From Halomonas salipaludis (GTDB lineage: Bacteria; Pseudomonadota; Gammaproteobacteria; Pseudomonadales; Halomonadaceae), in NCBI RefSeq assembly GCF_002286975.1, contig NZ_NSKB01000001.1:560733-624732 (forward strand): DNA of 64,000 nucleotides, written 5' to 3'. The notes beneath the pieces were generated by a model. It was not told the DNA's origin. It saw nothing but the letters and a program-made list of their open reading frames with translations, and ran no database searches. Shown here one piece after another: positions 24,821-32,640 of the stretch (position 1 is its first letter; the number at the start of each line of letters is the position of its first letter). The position numbers were made by a program, and so were the translations under genes.

Positions 24821-26239
24821 TCAGCTCCTCTGTGCCGGTGCGGGATCGTCGTCGAAGGGAATATGCGTCGCCGACCACGGCCGCTTGGGCCGCTCGACCT
24901 CATCGATCAAGCGCTCCTCGTCCTTGGGCAACATGCCGTTACGCACCACCCGGGTCAGGTAGTAGACCCCGGCATAGAACACCACCGCATAGACCGCTGC
25001 ATAGCCAATCAGGGTAAACAGCGCCATGCCGCCGGTCAGCGACGGCGTCAAGCCCTCGGCGTGGCTCATCATGCCGTAGACCAGCCACGGCGCGCGCCCC
25101 GACTCGGTGACGATCCAGCCAGCCAGTACTGCAATGAAGGGTGTGACGCTCATTAGCCGCAGCAGCTGCAGGTAGCCGCGATGCTCATAGACCCGGCCAC
25201 CGCGACGCAGCACCAGCCCCGCCAGCGCTACCGCAATCATCACAAAGCCCAGGCCGACCATGACCCGGAAGGCCCAGAACACCAACGCCACCGGCGGTTG
25301 CTGCTCAACGCTGACCTCGTTGAGCCCCGGCACCTCGCCGTCCAGATCGTGGGTCAGGATCAAGCTGGCCAGGCGCGGAATGCCGATCTCCAGGCGGTTC
25401 TCCTGGGCCGCCTGATCAGGCAGCGCGAACAACAGCAGCGGGACGCCTTGGGCGGTCTCCCAGTTGCCCTCCATCGCCGCCACCTTGGTCGGCTGATGCT
25501 CCAGGGTATTGAGCCCGTGGAAATCGCCCATCAGCGCCTGGGCCGGGGTCAGGAACAACAGCAGCCACAGGCACATCGACAGCGCACGCTTGTTGGCGTC
25601 CACGTCGCGCCCCTGGAGCAGGTACCAGGCGCTTACCCCGGCGACCACGAAGCCGCCGGTGATGAACGACGCCAGCGCCATGTGTCCGAAGCGATACGGG
25701 AACGACGGATTGAAGATCGCCTCCATCCACGACACCACGTAGAAGGAGTTGTCACTGAACTCGACCCCCGCCGGGGTGTGCATCCAGCTATTCGCCGAGA
25801 GAATCCAGAACGTCGAGATGAAGGTGCCCAACGCCACCATGATCGCGGCGAATAGGTGTACGCCCTGGGGCACCTTGCCGCGCCCGAACAGCAGCACGCC
25901 GAGGAACCCGGCCTCGAGGAAGAAGGCGGTCACCACCTCGTAGCTGAGCACCGGCCCGAGGAAGTTGGCGGCGGCCTGGGAGAAGTTGCTCCAGTTGGTG
26001 CCGAACTGGAAGGACATCACGATGCCCGACACCACCCCCATGCCAAAGACCACGGCGAAGACCTTGGTCCAGAACACCGCCAGGCGCTCCCAGGCGGGGT
26101 TTTCGGTCTTGTAGAACAGGCCGTGCAGCAAGGCGATATAGGATGCCAGGCCGATGGTGAAGACCGGAAAGATGGCGTGAAACGAGACGACGAAGGCGAA
26201 CTGCATGCGTGACAGGACGAGCGGATCAAGCTCCATCAT
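24821..26239 (-). CDS. cydA: Cytochrome bd-type ubiquinol oxidase subunit I (CioA-like)
   Basis: Subunit I holds the haems and quinol site of the oxidase. The 472-residue protein begins with SRMQFAFVVSFHAIFP, whose His is a haem ligand; SYEVVTAFFLEAGFLG carries the conserved Glu pair. QPTKVAAMEGNWE keeps the Lys and Glu known for quinol binding in E. coli CydA. The loop after that point is short, as in cyanide-insensitive oxidases. The normally invariant GRQPW motif reads GRAPW here. Two adjacent ATGs (26239, 26236) follow GGGAG; either could be used. Confidence 0.93.
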   Translation of the reverse strand: MMELDPLVLSRMQFAFVVSFHAIFPVFTIGLASYIALLHGLFYKTENPAWERLAVFWTKVFAVVFGMGVVSGIVMSFQFGTNWSNFSQAAANFLGPVLSYEVVTAFFLEAGFLGVLLFGRGKVPQGVHLFAAIMVALGTFISTFWILSANSWMHTPAGVEFSDNSFYVVSWMEAIFNPSFPYRFGHMALASFITGGFVVAGVSAWYLLQGRDVDANKRALSMCLWLLLFLTPAQALMGDFHGLNTLEHQPTKVAAMEGNWETAQGVPLLLFALPDQAAQENRLEIGIPRLASLILTHDLDGEVPGLNEVSVEQQPPVALVFWAFRVMVGLGFVMIAVALAGLVLRRGGRVYEHRGYLQLLRLMSVTPFIAVLAGWIVTESGRAPWLVYGMMSHAEGLTPSLTGGMALFTLIGYAAVYAVVFYAGVYYLTRVVRNGMLPKDEERLIDEVERPKRPWSATHIPFDDDPAPAQRS

Positions 26240-26529
26240 GATACTCCCTACGAAGACACTGACTCGTGATCGCCGCGATCGATGCGAAGGGATGGCGGCT
26301 CGCCACCACGTCTTGTCACTCGGGCCTGGCAGGCCGTTGCGCATTTCTGTGCGACTGACGGGGCGTTGCAGCCTAAGCCTAGACGCTTGGCAGCGTTAAT
26401 ACCCGTTACCGGCGCCCTATTGCGCCGGCTTGGTCATGTTACGTATAGGAGGCGTACGACTAAAGAAGGTTTCTTCGCTAACGGTGTGTCGCGTTGCCGC
26501 AGGGCAGCACACCAGCTCTCGTGCATGGC
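26240..26529. promoter_or_regulatory. Intergenic region upstream of cydA, with a stem-loop at 26409-26428
   Basis: This 290-bp gap must hold the cydA promoter. The only clear element is the hairpin CCGGCGC/GCGCCGG with a 6-nt loop at 26409-26428. It may weakly end the phn transcript, since no T run follows on either side. No FNR-type TTGATNNNNATCAA site was found by eye. Confidence 0.5.
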
Positions 26530-27345
26530 CTAGATGATGGCGCGACGCACCCGTGCCGACACCCACTCCGAGGCCAGTACCGTGACGAATATCATCAGGA
26601 AGATCACGCTGACCTGGTTCCACGCCAGACTGTTGATCGCCGAGTTGAGCTGCAGGCCAATGCCGCCGGCGCCGACCAGCCCCAGCACCGTCGACTCGCG
26701 GATATTGATGTCCCAGCGGTAGACGCTGATCCCGGCAAAGGCGGGCATTACCTGGGGCAGCACGGCATAGCTCATCACCTGCATGCGACTGGCACCGGTG
26801 GCGTTGATCGCCTCCACCGGGGTCGGGTGGATCTCCTCGATGGCTTCATAGAGCAGCTTGCCGACGAAGCCGATGGAGCGTAGCGCGATGGCGATGATCC
26901 CGGCGAGCACGCCTGGCCCGAGGATGGTCACCAGCAGCATCGCCCAGATCAGTGAGTTGATCGAACGCGAGGAGACGATGACGACCAGTGCGGCGCTACG
27001 CACCAGCGGATGCGGGCTGGTATTGCGCGCCGCCAGAAAGGCCACCGGAAAGGCCATGGCGATGCCCAGCAGCGTACCCAGGGTGGCGATGTTGAGGGTA
27101 TCCCACATCGGCTGCCACAGCCGCTGGGCATAGCTCCACTGCGGCGGCAGCATGCGGCTGATCAGGTCGCTGCCCTGGCGGCCGGCGTCTTCGACGAACA
27201 CCCACATGGTGTTGTCGGAAATCAGCTTCCAGCACAGCAGGAACAGCGAGATCCCTGCCAGCCAGGCGAGATAGCCCAACCACTGGGCGCGGGTGGTGCG
27301 CAGGCGCCAGATCGGTTCACCCTGCTCATTGGTCGAAACCGGCAT
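26530..27345 (-). CDS. phnE: Phosphonate/phosphite-type ABC transporter permease PhnE (second copy)
   Basis: This is an inner-membrane permease of 271 residues with about six helices and the BPD-transporter coupling motif EAINATGASRMQVMSYAVLPQVMP spread over residues 170-195. It is the second of two PhnE-type genes and probably forms a heterodimer with the one upstream. GAGGAG lies 7 bp before the ATG. It is the last gene of phnD-phnC-phnE-phnE. No C-P lyase or phosphite dehydrogenase gene is present, so the substrate could be phosphonate, phosphite or phosphate. Confidence 0.88.
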   Translation of the reverse strand: MPVSTNEQGEPIWRLRTTRAQWLGYLAWLAGISLFLLCWKLISDNTMWVFVEDAGRQGSDLISRMLPPQWSYAQRLWQPMWDTLNIATLGTLLGIAMAFPVAFLAARNTSPHPLVRSAALVVIVSSRSINSLIWAMLLVTILGPGVLAGIIAIALRSIGFVGKLLYEAIEEIHPTPVEAINATGASRMQVMSYAVLPQVMPAFAGISVYRWDINIRESTVLGLVGAGGIGLQLNSAINSLAWNQVSVIFLMIFVTVLASEWVSARVRRAII

Positions 27346-27390
27346 TTATTTACTCCTCTATAAGACGATGCAATGCGCGCAGCCATTGCA

Positions 27391-28206
27391 TCACTGGGTC
27401 CAGCGGCGCACGTGGCTGGAGCTGTACTCGCTCAGCAGCACGATGCCGATGATGATCAGCAGGATCGCCGCCGAGGTATCGTACTCGTAGCGGCTGATCG
27501 ACGTATTGAGGGTCGCGCCGATGCCACCGGCACCGACGATGCCGATCACCGCCGACTCGCGGAAGTTGATGTCCAGCCGGTACATGGAGAGACCGATCAG
27601 GCGCGGCATCACCTGCGGCTGCACCGCGTGGTTCATGGTCTGCAACCAACTGGCGCCAGTCGCTCGCACCGCCTCGACCTGGCGCCAGTCGAGGTCTTCG
27701 ATGTCCTCGGCGAGCAGCTTGGCCATGAAGCCGATGGTGGCAAATGCCAGGGTGATCATCCCCGCCAGCGGGCCGAAGCCGAACATCACCACGAACAGGA
27801 TGGCGATGATGACCTCCTGGAAGGTGCGCGATACGGTGATGATGCCGCGACACAGCAGATACACCGGCAGCGGCGAGATATTGCGTGCCGCGCCGAGCCC
27901 TACCGGGATCGCCAGCACGACGCCGATCACCGTCGAGGTCAGGGTCATGGTCAGGCTTTCCAGCAGGCCGTTGACGATATCGCCGCGTCGGCTGACGAAG
28001 TCCGGCTGAGCGAAGGCGGACAGGAAATTGAGCCCGCGGCTCATGCCCTCGGCGACCCGTTCCCAGTTGACGCTGATCGTGCTCAGCGCCAGCACCAGGT
28101 ACAGCACCACGCCAATCACCAGCAGCCAGCGCAGCCGCGCATCGCCGATCAGCGCCAGCCGACGCCACTCGCCCTGCTCGGCCAGGCGTTCACGTGCAGC
28201 ACTCAT
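27391..28206 (-). CDS. phnE: Phosphonate/phosphite-type ABC transporter permease PhnE (first copy)
   Basis: This permease has 271 residues and six predicted helices, with the EAA-type loop [24 protein letters not shown] near residue 180. The same-length neighbour at 26530-27345 shares the core VPIGLGAARN / WDINIRES-like pattern, as expected for duplicated permeases. Its ATG overlaps the phnC stop (ATGA), so it is translationally coupled to the ATPase. Confidence 0.88.
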   Translation of the reverse strand: MSAARERLAEQGEWRRLALIGDARLRWLLVIGVVLYLVLALSTISVNWERVAEGMSRGLNFLSAFAQPDFVSRRGDIVNGLLESLTMTLTSTVIGVVLAIPVGLGAARNISPLPVYLLCRGIITVSRTFQEVIIAILFVVMFGFGPLAGMITLAFATIGFMAKLLAEDIEDLDWRQVEAVRATGASWLQTMNHAVQPQVMPRLIGLSMYRLDINFRESAVIGIVGAGGIGATLNTSISRYEYDTSAAILLIIIGIVLLSEYSSSHVRRWTQ

Positions 28207-29027
28207 CGCCCGCCCCCCATGGCCAGCGCCGGTGCCGGCGTTACCTGCATGGCATCGTCAGCGTCTTCTTCGCCCTCTTCGTTGCTCCAGTCCTCTTCAC
28301 CGTAGATGGTGGTAAGGATCTCGGCGTTGAGTTCGCCGGGCTTGCCATCGAAGACGATCTCGCCGCCACGCAGCCCGACGATGCGATCGGCAAACTGCCG
28401 CGCCAGGCTGACATCGTGGATATTGATGATCGCCGCCAGGTCGCGCTCGGCACACAGCTCGCGGATCAAGCGCATGATCTGGCGCGAGGTCTTGGGATCG
28501 AGGCTTGCGGTGGGTTCATCGACCAGCAGCAGGCGCGGGTCCTGCAGCAGTGCACGGGCGATACCCACCCGCTGGCGCTGGCCGCCGGAGAGCGCATCGG
28601 CGCGCTTGTCCAGCGCATGCCCCAGGCCGACCCGCTCGAGCAGCCGAAACGCCTCGATCACATCGGTCTTCGGGTAGCGGCGCAGAAAGCTGCGCCAGAA
28701 ACCGACGTAGCCGAGCCGCCCGGAAAGCACGTTCTCCATCACCGTGAGGCGATCCACCAGCGCATACTCCTGGAAGATCATCGCCATGGCCCGACGCGCC
28801 TGACGCAGGCGTCCGCTCGAGAGCCCGGTGAGCTCGGTATCCTCGAGGTGAATGCTGCCACCGCTGGGCTCGACCAGACGATTGACGCAGCGAATCAGGG
28901 TGCTCTTGCCGGCCCCCGAGGGGCCGATCAACGCCATCACCTGGCCGCGTGGCAGCGACAGATGGATGTCGTTCAAGGCCAGATCGCCGGTGGCATAGCG
29001 CTTAGTCACCGCGCTTAAGGTAAGCAT
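28203..29027 (-). CDS. phnC: Phosphonate/phosphite-type ABC transporter ATP-binding protein
   Basis: This ATPase of 274 residues energises the PhnE pair. Walker A is GPSGAGKST near residue 38, the signature is [16 protein letters not shown] and Walker B is [12 protein letters not shown]. The PhnC-like segment [18 protein letters not shown]-type (here [17 protein letters not shown]) is typical of this subfamily. A C-terminal acidic tail ([15 protein letters not shown]) is unusual for PhnC and of unknown meaning. The ATG at 29027 follows GGGAG by 8 bp. A large stem-loop separates it from phnD. Confidence 0.9.
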   Translation of the reverse strand: MLTLSAVTKRYATGDLALNDIHLSLPRGQVMALIGPSGAGKSTLIRCVNRLVEPSGGSIHLEDTELTGLSSGRLRQARRAMAMIFQEYALVDRLTVMENVLSGRLGYVGFWRSFLRRYPKTDVIEAFRLLERVGLGHALDKRADALSGGQRQRVGIARALLQDPRLLLVDEPTASLDPKTSRQIMRLIRELCAERDLAAIINIHDVSLARQFADRIVGLRGGEIVFDGKPGELNAEILTTIYGEEDWSNEEGEEDADDAMQVTPAPALAMGGGR

Positions 29028-29046
29028 CTGAGTATCTCCCGTCGCG

Positions 29047-29084
29047 ACGTGCCGCCGGGGGATATGCATCCCCCGGCGGCACGT
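29047..29084 (-). terminator. Perfect 17-bp stem-loop between phnD and phnC
   Basis: ACGTGCCGCCGGGGGAT and its exact complement flank the loop ATGC. There is no T run, so full termination is unlikely. As in other transporter operons, it may protect the upstream phnD mRNA from 3' exonucleases or attenuate, so that binding protein is made in excess over the ATPase and permeases. Confidence 0.8.
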
Positions 29085-29105
29085 CCGTCACGTCGTTGGC
29101 AGCGG

Positions 29106-30071
29106 TCAGTCGCAGTCGTAGGTCACGCCGTTAGCGTCGGCAATGGTGCGAATCACCGCCCAGTGCTCCTGGTAGGTGATCGGAATGAACTGCGACTCGC
29201 CGGAGTTGGCGAACTCCTCCTCCAGCGCACTGCCCTCCCACTCGAAGGTCTCGAACGCCTCAGTGACCCGCTCAACCAGCTCGGGGTGCAGGTTGTAGAC
29301 ATGGCCATAGGCGGTGGTAGGGAACGTCTCGGAGGTGTAGATGACGTCATAGTCACCCTCCTCGACCACGCCGCGGGCGATCATTCGGTTGCTCACCGAG
29401 TTGGCGATGGCCGCTGCGTCATAGTCGGCATTGACCACGCCCAGAATGGAGTTGTCGTGGCTGCCGGAGAATGCCGCTTCGAAGTCTTCATCGGCTTCGA
29501 GGCCATACTCCGAGCGCAGCAGCGCCGACGGTGCACGGAAGCCTGAATTGGAGGTCGGCGAGGTAAAGGCCAGGTTGCGACCCTCGAGGTCTTCGACACG
29601 CTCGATGCCGCTGCCCGGGTAGGTAATGATCTCCATCTCGTAGCCGAACGAGCCATCCTCGGAGGCCATCATGGTGAAGGGCACAAAGCCCGAGCAGTTG
29701 ACCGCTACCGGCACGCCACCGGTATTGAAGCCCGCTACATGCAGGCGGCCGGCACGCATCGCCTCGAGCTGGGCCGAGTTGGACTGCACCGGGAAGAACT
29801 GAACCCGCTTGCCAGTGACCTCCTCCATGTGCTCCAAAAAACCCGCCCAGACTTCGGCATAAACCGCCGGATCTTCCACCGGGGTGTAGGCAAACACCAG
29901 CGTATCCGGATCTACCCACTGCGACTCGTCGCTGGGGGCATCGGCGACCATGTCGCCATCGGCATCGCTGAAGCGTTCTGCCAGGTCGGCGCTGGCCAGG
30001 CTCGAGCAGAGCACCAGGCCGGCGGCGCCGGTGCTCAGAAGGGTGCGATACAGTGCATGCGGAAATGCCAT
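29106..30071 (-). CDS. phnD: Phosphate/phosphite/phosphonate substrate-binding protein
   Basis: This periplasmic binding protein of 321 residues belongs to the PhnD family. A signal peptide covers about residues 1-28 (ending SSLASA). The ligand-binding core shows VFAYTPVEDPAVYAEVW, FFPVQSNSAQLEAMRAGRLHVAGFNTG spread over residues 92-118, and TSPTSNSGFRAPSALL, with the Ser/Thr/Asn residues that hold the phosphonate group. GAGG lies 7 bp before the ATG. It is the first gene of the transporter operon; a Pho-box-like site lies about 90 bp upstream. Confidence 0.9.
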   Translation of the reverse strand: MAFPHALYRTLLSTGAAGLVLCSSLASADLAERFSDADGDMVADAPSDESQWVDPDTLVFAYTPVEDPAVYAEVWAGFLEHMEEVTGKRVQFFPVQSNSAQLEAMRAGRLHVAGFNTGGVPVAVNCSGFVPFTMMASEDGSFGYEMEIITYPGSGIERVEDLEGRNLAFTSPTSNSGFRAPSALLRSEYGLEADEDFEAAFSGSHDNSILGVVNADYDAAAIANSVSNRMIARGVVEEGDYDVIYTSETFPTTAYGHVYNLHPELVERVTEAFETFEWEGSALEEEFANSGESQFIPITYQEHWAVIRTIADANGVTYDCD

Positions 30072-30156
30072 GGGAGTGCCTCGTCTTGGTGGAGTCTACG
30101 GGGCACCACCCTAGGCGGCGTGGATGACAATCCGGCAACTGTTGCGTGTCAATTTG

Positions 30157-30174
30157 GCGACACGCCGATGACAC
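30157..30174 (-). promoter_or_regulatory. Putative Pho box upstream of phnD
   Basis: On the leftward strand GTGTCAT-CGGC-GTGTCGC has two heptamers 11 bp apart. They match the Pho box CTGTCAT-N4-CTGTCAC at 11 of 14 positions. It would allow PhoB activation under phosphate starvation. It starts immediately after the stop codon of the upstream antiporter gene. Confidence 0.4.
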
Positions 30175-31161
30175 TCAGGGGGTCAGTACGTTGCCTACCA
30201 GATAACCGCTATAGGCCACGAACAGTGCCAGCAGCGTCGCCCCTTCATAGCGGTTGATACGCCCCGCCCGGCCGCGCCAGCCCAGCGCAAACAGCGCCAG
30301 CAGACCGGTCATCACGGCCATCGCCAGCCAGTCACGGGCCAACACCTCGGGAGCGGCCTCGATGGGCGTGATCACGCCGGCGAGCCCCACGACCGCCAGG
30401 GTATTGAACAGGTTGGAGCCGACCACATTGCCCAGTACCAGATCGTGCTCGCGGCGGCGCAACGCGCTGATCGACGCGGCGAGCTCGGGCAGCGAGGTGC
30501 CCACCGCCACCACCGTCAAGCCAATGATCAGGTCGCTGACGCCGAAGGCCGCCGCGATCTCCACCGCGCCCCACACCAAGATCCGCGAGCTGACGATCAG
30601 CAGCGTCAACCCCAGCAGGGTCCACAGCACGCCGCGCGACAGCGACATCGACTGCTGTTCGAGGCTTTCGGCGGTGTCGCTGGCCAGGGCATCCTCGCGG
30701 CTACCGCGCTGGCGACTGCGCCAGATGCTGAAGCCGATGAACAGCGCCAGTACCACCAGCAGCACGGCGGCCTCGGTGCCACTGATCATGCCGTCGCGCA
30801 GCTGCCAAGCGGCCAGCAGGGTCACCGCGCCCAGCATCGGCAGCTCCTGGCGTAGCACCTGGGAGTGCACCGCCAGCGGCGAGACCAGCGCCACTAACCC
30901 CAGGATCAGACCGATATTGGTGATATTGGAGCCATAGGCATTGCCCAGCGCCAGCCCCGGGCTGCCTTCCAACGATGCCAGCGCCGAGACCATCAGCTCC
31001 GGGGCCGAGGTACCGAAGCCGATCACCAGCATGCCGATCAGCAGCGGCGACAGCCCCAGGTGGCGGGACGTCGCGACCGCGCCGTCGACGAAGCGCTCGG
31101 CGCTCCACACCAGAATCACCAGCCCAACCACGATCGCCGCTAGCGGCAGCCATATCATCAT
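30175..31161 (-). CDS. Calcium/sodium antiporter (CaCA family, YrbG-like)
   Basis: This inner-membrane cation exchanger of 328 residues has ten or so helices in two inverted halves. The two alpha-repeat signatures are present: GFGTSAPELMVS in the first half and AVGTSLPELAAS in the second, with the Glu residues that bind the cation. GAGGA lies 7 bp before the ATG at 31161. The gene is transcribed away from pqiA and could share a control region with it. Halophiles often carry several such exchangers. Confidence 0.9.
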   Translation of the reverse strand: MMIWLPLAAIVVGLVILVWSAERFVDGAVATSRHLGLSPLLIGMLVIGFGTSAPELMVSALASLEGSPGLALGNAYGSNITNIGLILGLVALVSPLAVHSQVLRQELPMLGAVTLLAAWQLRDGMISGTEAAVLLVVLALFIGFSIWRSRQRGSREDALASDTAESLEQQSMSLSRGVLWTLLGLTLLIVSSRILVWGAVEIAAAFGVSDLIIGLTVVAVGTSLPELAASISALRRREHDLVLGNVVGSNLFNTLAVVGLAGVITPIEAAPEVLARDWLAMAVMTGLLALFALGWRGRAGRINRYEGATLLALFVAYSGYLVGNVLTP

Positions 31162-31200
31162 ATGCCGTCCTCTTCGTATCCCCGGAGACCACTTGCATCG

Positions 31201-31220
31201 AACATTCACGATTGAATGTT
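31201..31220. promoter_or_regulatory. Inverted repeat in the antiporter/pqiA divergent promoter region
   Basis: AACATTC-ACGATT-GAATGTT is a perfect 7-bp inverted repeat with a 6-bp spacer. It lies between two divergent genes, with a possible -10 (CATAAT at 31242) for pqiA just downstream. It looks like an operator for a dimeric regulator; none is encoded beside it. Confidence 0.5.
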
Positions 31221-31317
31221 TAACTGTGGTGTCACAGTCGGCATAATGCCAGACTGGATGGGCTGCACGGCACTAATTCAGTGATTGCCGGCTCACCCCT
31301 CGACGGTACCGCTGACC

Positions 31318-32640
31318 ATGACCGACAACGCCATCGACACGTGCCAGGAACCTGGACCACCGCCCCGCACGCGGCGGCGCCTGCGCGCCTGCCATGAATG
31401 CGATCTGGTGGTGGCGTTACCGCCGCTGCGCGCCCGTGAGCGAGCCGACTGTCCGCGCTGCGGCCACACCCTCAGCAAGCGCCATTACCGCCCTGCCCAG
31501 CGCAGCATGGCGCTGGCCTGCAGCGCTCTGGTGGCACTGATGATGGCGGTGAGCTTCCCATTCATCAGTTTTCAGGTCGGCGGCGTCGGCAATCGCATCG
31601 AACTCTCCGAGACCGCCTCCACCATGCTCGGCTTCCACCAGCCGCTGGTGGCGATCGCCGTGGCGCTGACCATCATCGTACTGCCGGCGGTCTACCTGTG
31701 TGGCATGATCTGGCTGCAGTTCGGGCTACTGCGCCGCCAACCGCTGCCGTTCAGCCGCGGTATCGCCCGCTCGCTGGCACACCTGCATCCATGGATGATG
31801 GCCGACGTCTTCATCATTGGCGCCCTGGTCAGCCTGATCAAGGTCGCCGGCATGGCCCAGATCGAGTTCGGCGTGGCGTTCTGGGCCTTCTGCGCCTTCG
31901 CCATTCTGCTGCTGTATACCACCCAGTCGGTTGACTCGGATTGGATGTGGTTCTCGCTGGCCGGCGAACCGCTGGCGCCCCGCGGCGTGCGCACCGGCGA
32001 GACCGCTGCCCCACAGAAAGTCACCGGCTGCCCCACCTGTGGCCTGATCAACCGCCTTACCGCCGACGGCCACGGCCAGTGCCGACGCTGTGGCGAACGG
32101 CTGCATGCACGTCTACCGCACAGCCTGCAGCGCACCTGGGCACTGCTGGCCGCCTCGGTGGTGATGTACGTCCCGGCCAACGTCTACCCGATCATGACCA
32201 CCACCTCCTTGGGTCAGACCTCGCCGTCGACGATCATCGGCGGAGTGGTCGAGCTATGGCAGATGGGCGACTGGCCGGTAGCCACGGTGATCTTCGTCGC
32301 CAGCGTGATCGTGCCGGTAGGCAAGATCCTGGCACTGGCCTGGCTGTGCCTGATGATCAACCGCAGCGACGAGTTGAGCAATGCCAGCCGGACCGTGCTC
32401 TATCGCATCACCGAGTTCATCGGCCGCTGGTCGATGATCGATGTCTTCGTGGTCGCCATGCTGGTGGCGCTGATCCGCGCCGGCGCGCTGATGTCGATTA
32501 CGCCTGGCCCCGCAGCGCTTGCCTTCGGCGCGGTGGTGGTGCTCACCATGCTCGCCGCCATGACCTTCGACCCACGCCTGATCTGGGACGAACCGCCCGC
32601 CCTCGACAGCACCGAGCGCGACGCTCGAGGAACCGCCTGA
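31318..32640 (+). CDS. pqiA: PqiA family membrane protein
   Basis: PqiA is the inner-membrane component of the PqiABC lipid-transport system of the envelope. The 440-residue protein has two homologous halves. Each begins with a zinc-ribbon-like module (CHECD...CPRCG near residue 26 and CPTCG...CRRCG near residue 237) followed by four membrane helices. The ATG at 31318 is preferred to an in-frame TTG 33 bp upstream. Its stop overlaps the pqiB start (ATGA). Confidence 0.9.
   Translation: MTDNAIDTCQEPGPPPRTRRRLRACHECDLVVALPPLRARERADCPRCGHTLSKRHYRPAQRSMALACSALVALMMAVSFPFISFQVGGVGNRIELSETASTMLGFHQPLVAIAVALTIIVLPAVYLCGMIWLQFGLLRRQPLPFSRGIARSLAHLHPWMMADVFIIGALVSLIKVAGMAQIEFGVAFWAFCAFAILLLYTTQSVDSDWMWFSLAGEPLAPRGVRTGETAAPQKVTGCPTCGLINRLTADGHGQCRRCGERLHARLPHSLQRTWALLAASVVMYVPANVYPIMTTTSLGQTSPSTIIGGVVELWQMGDWPVATVIFVASVIVPVGKILALAWLCLMINRSDELSNASRTVLYRITEFIGRWSMIDVFVVAMLVALIRAGALMSITPGPAALAFGAVVVLTMLAAMTFDPRLIWDEPPALDSTERDARGTA

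Noticed and set aside
23800-24830. A cydX-like small subunit gene beside cydB
   Set aside because: cydA, cydB and cydD abut or overlap, leaving no space, and no short hydrophobic frame with a ribosome-binding site was seen.
26240-26529. FNR/Anr site for the bd oxidase operon
   Set aside because: No TTGAT-N4-ATCAA-like palindrome could be found by eye on either strand.
31941-32639. An N-terminal extension of 233 codons in frame with pqiB
   Set aside because: It lies wholly inside pqiA in another frame and reads as Arg/Pro-rich nonsense. The ATG at 32640 overlaps the pqiA stop and begins a normal PqiB.
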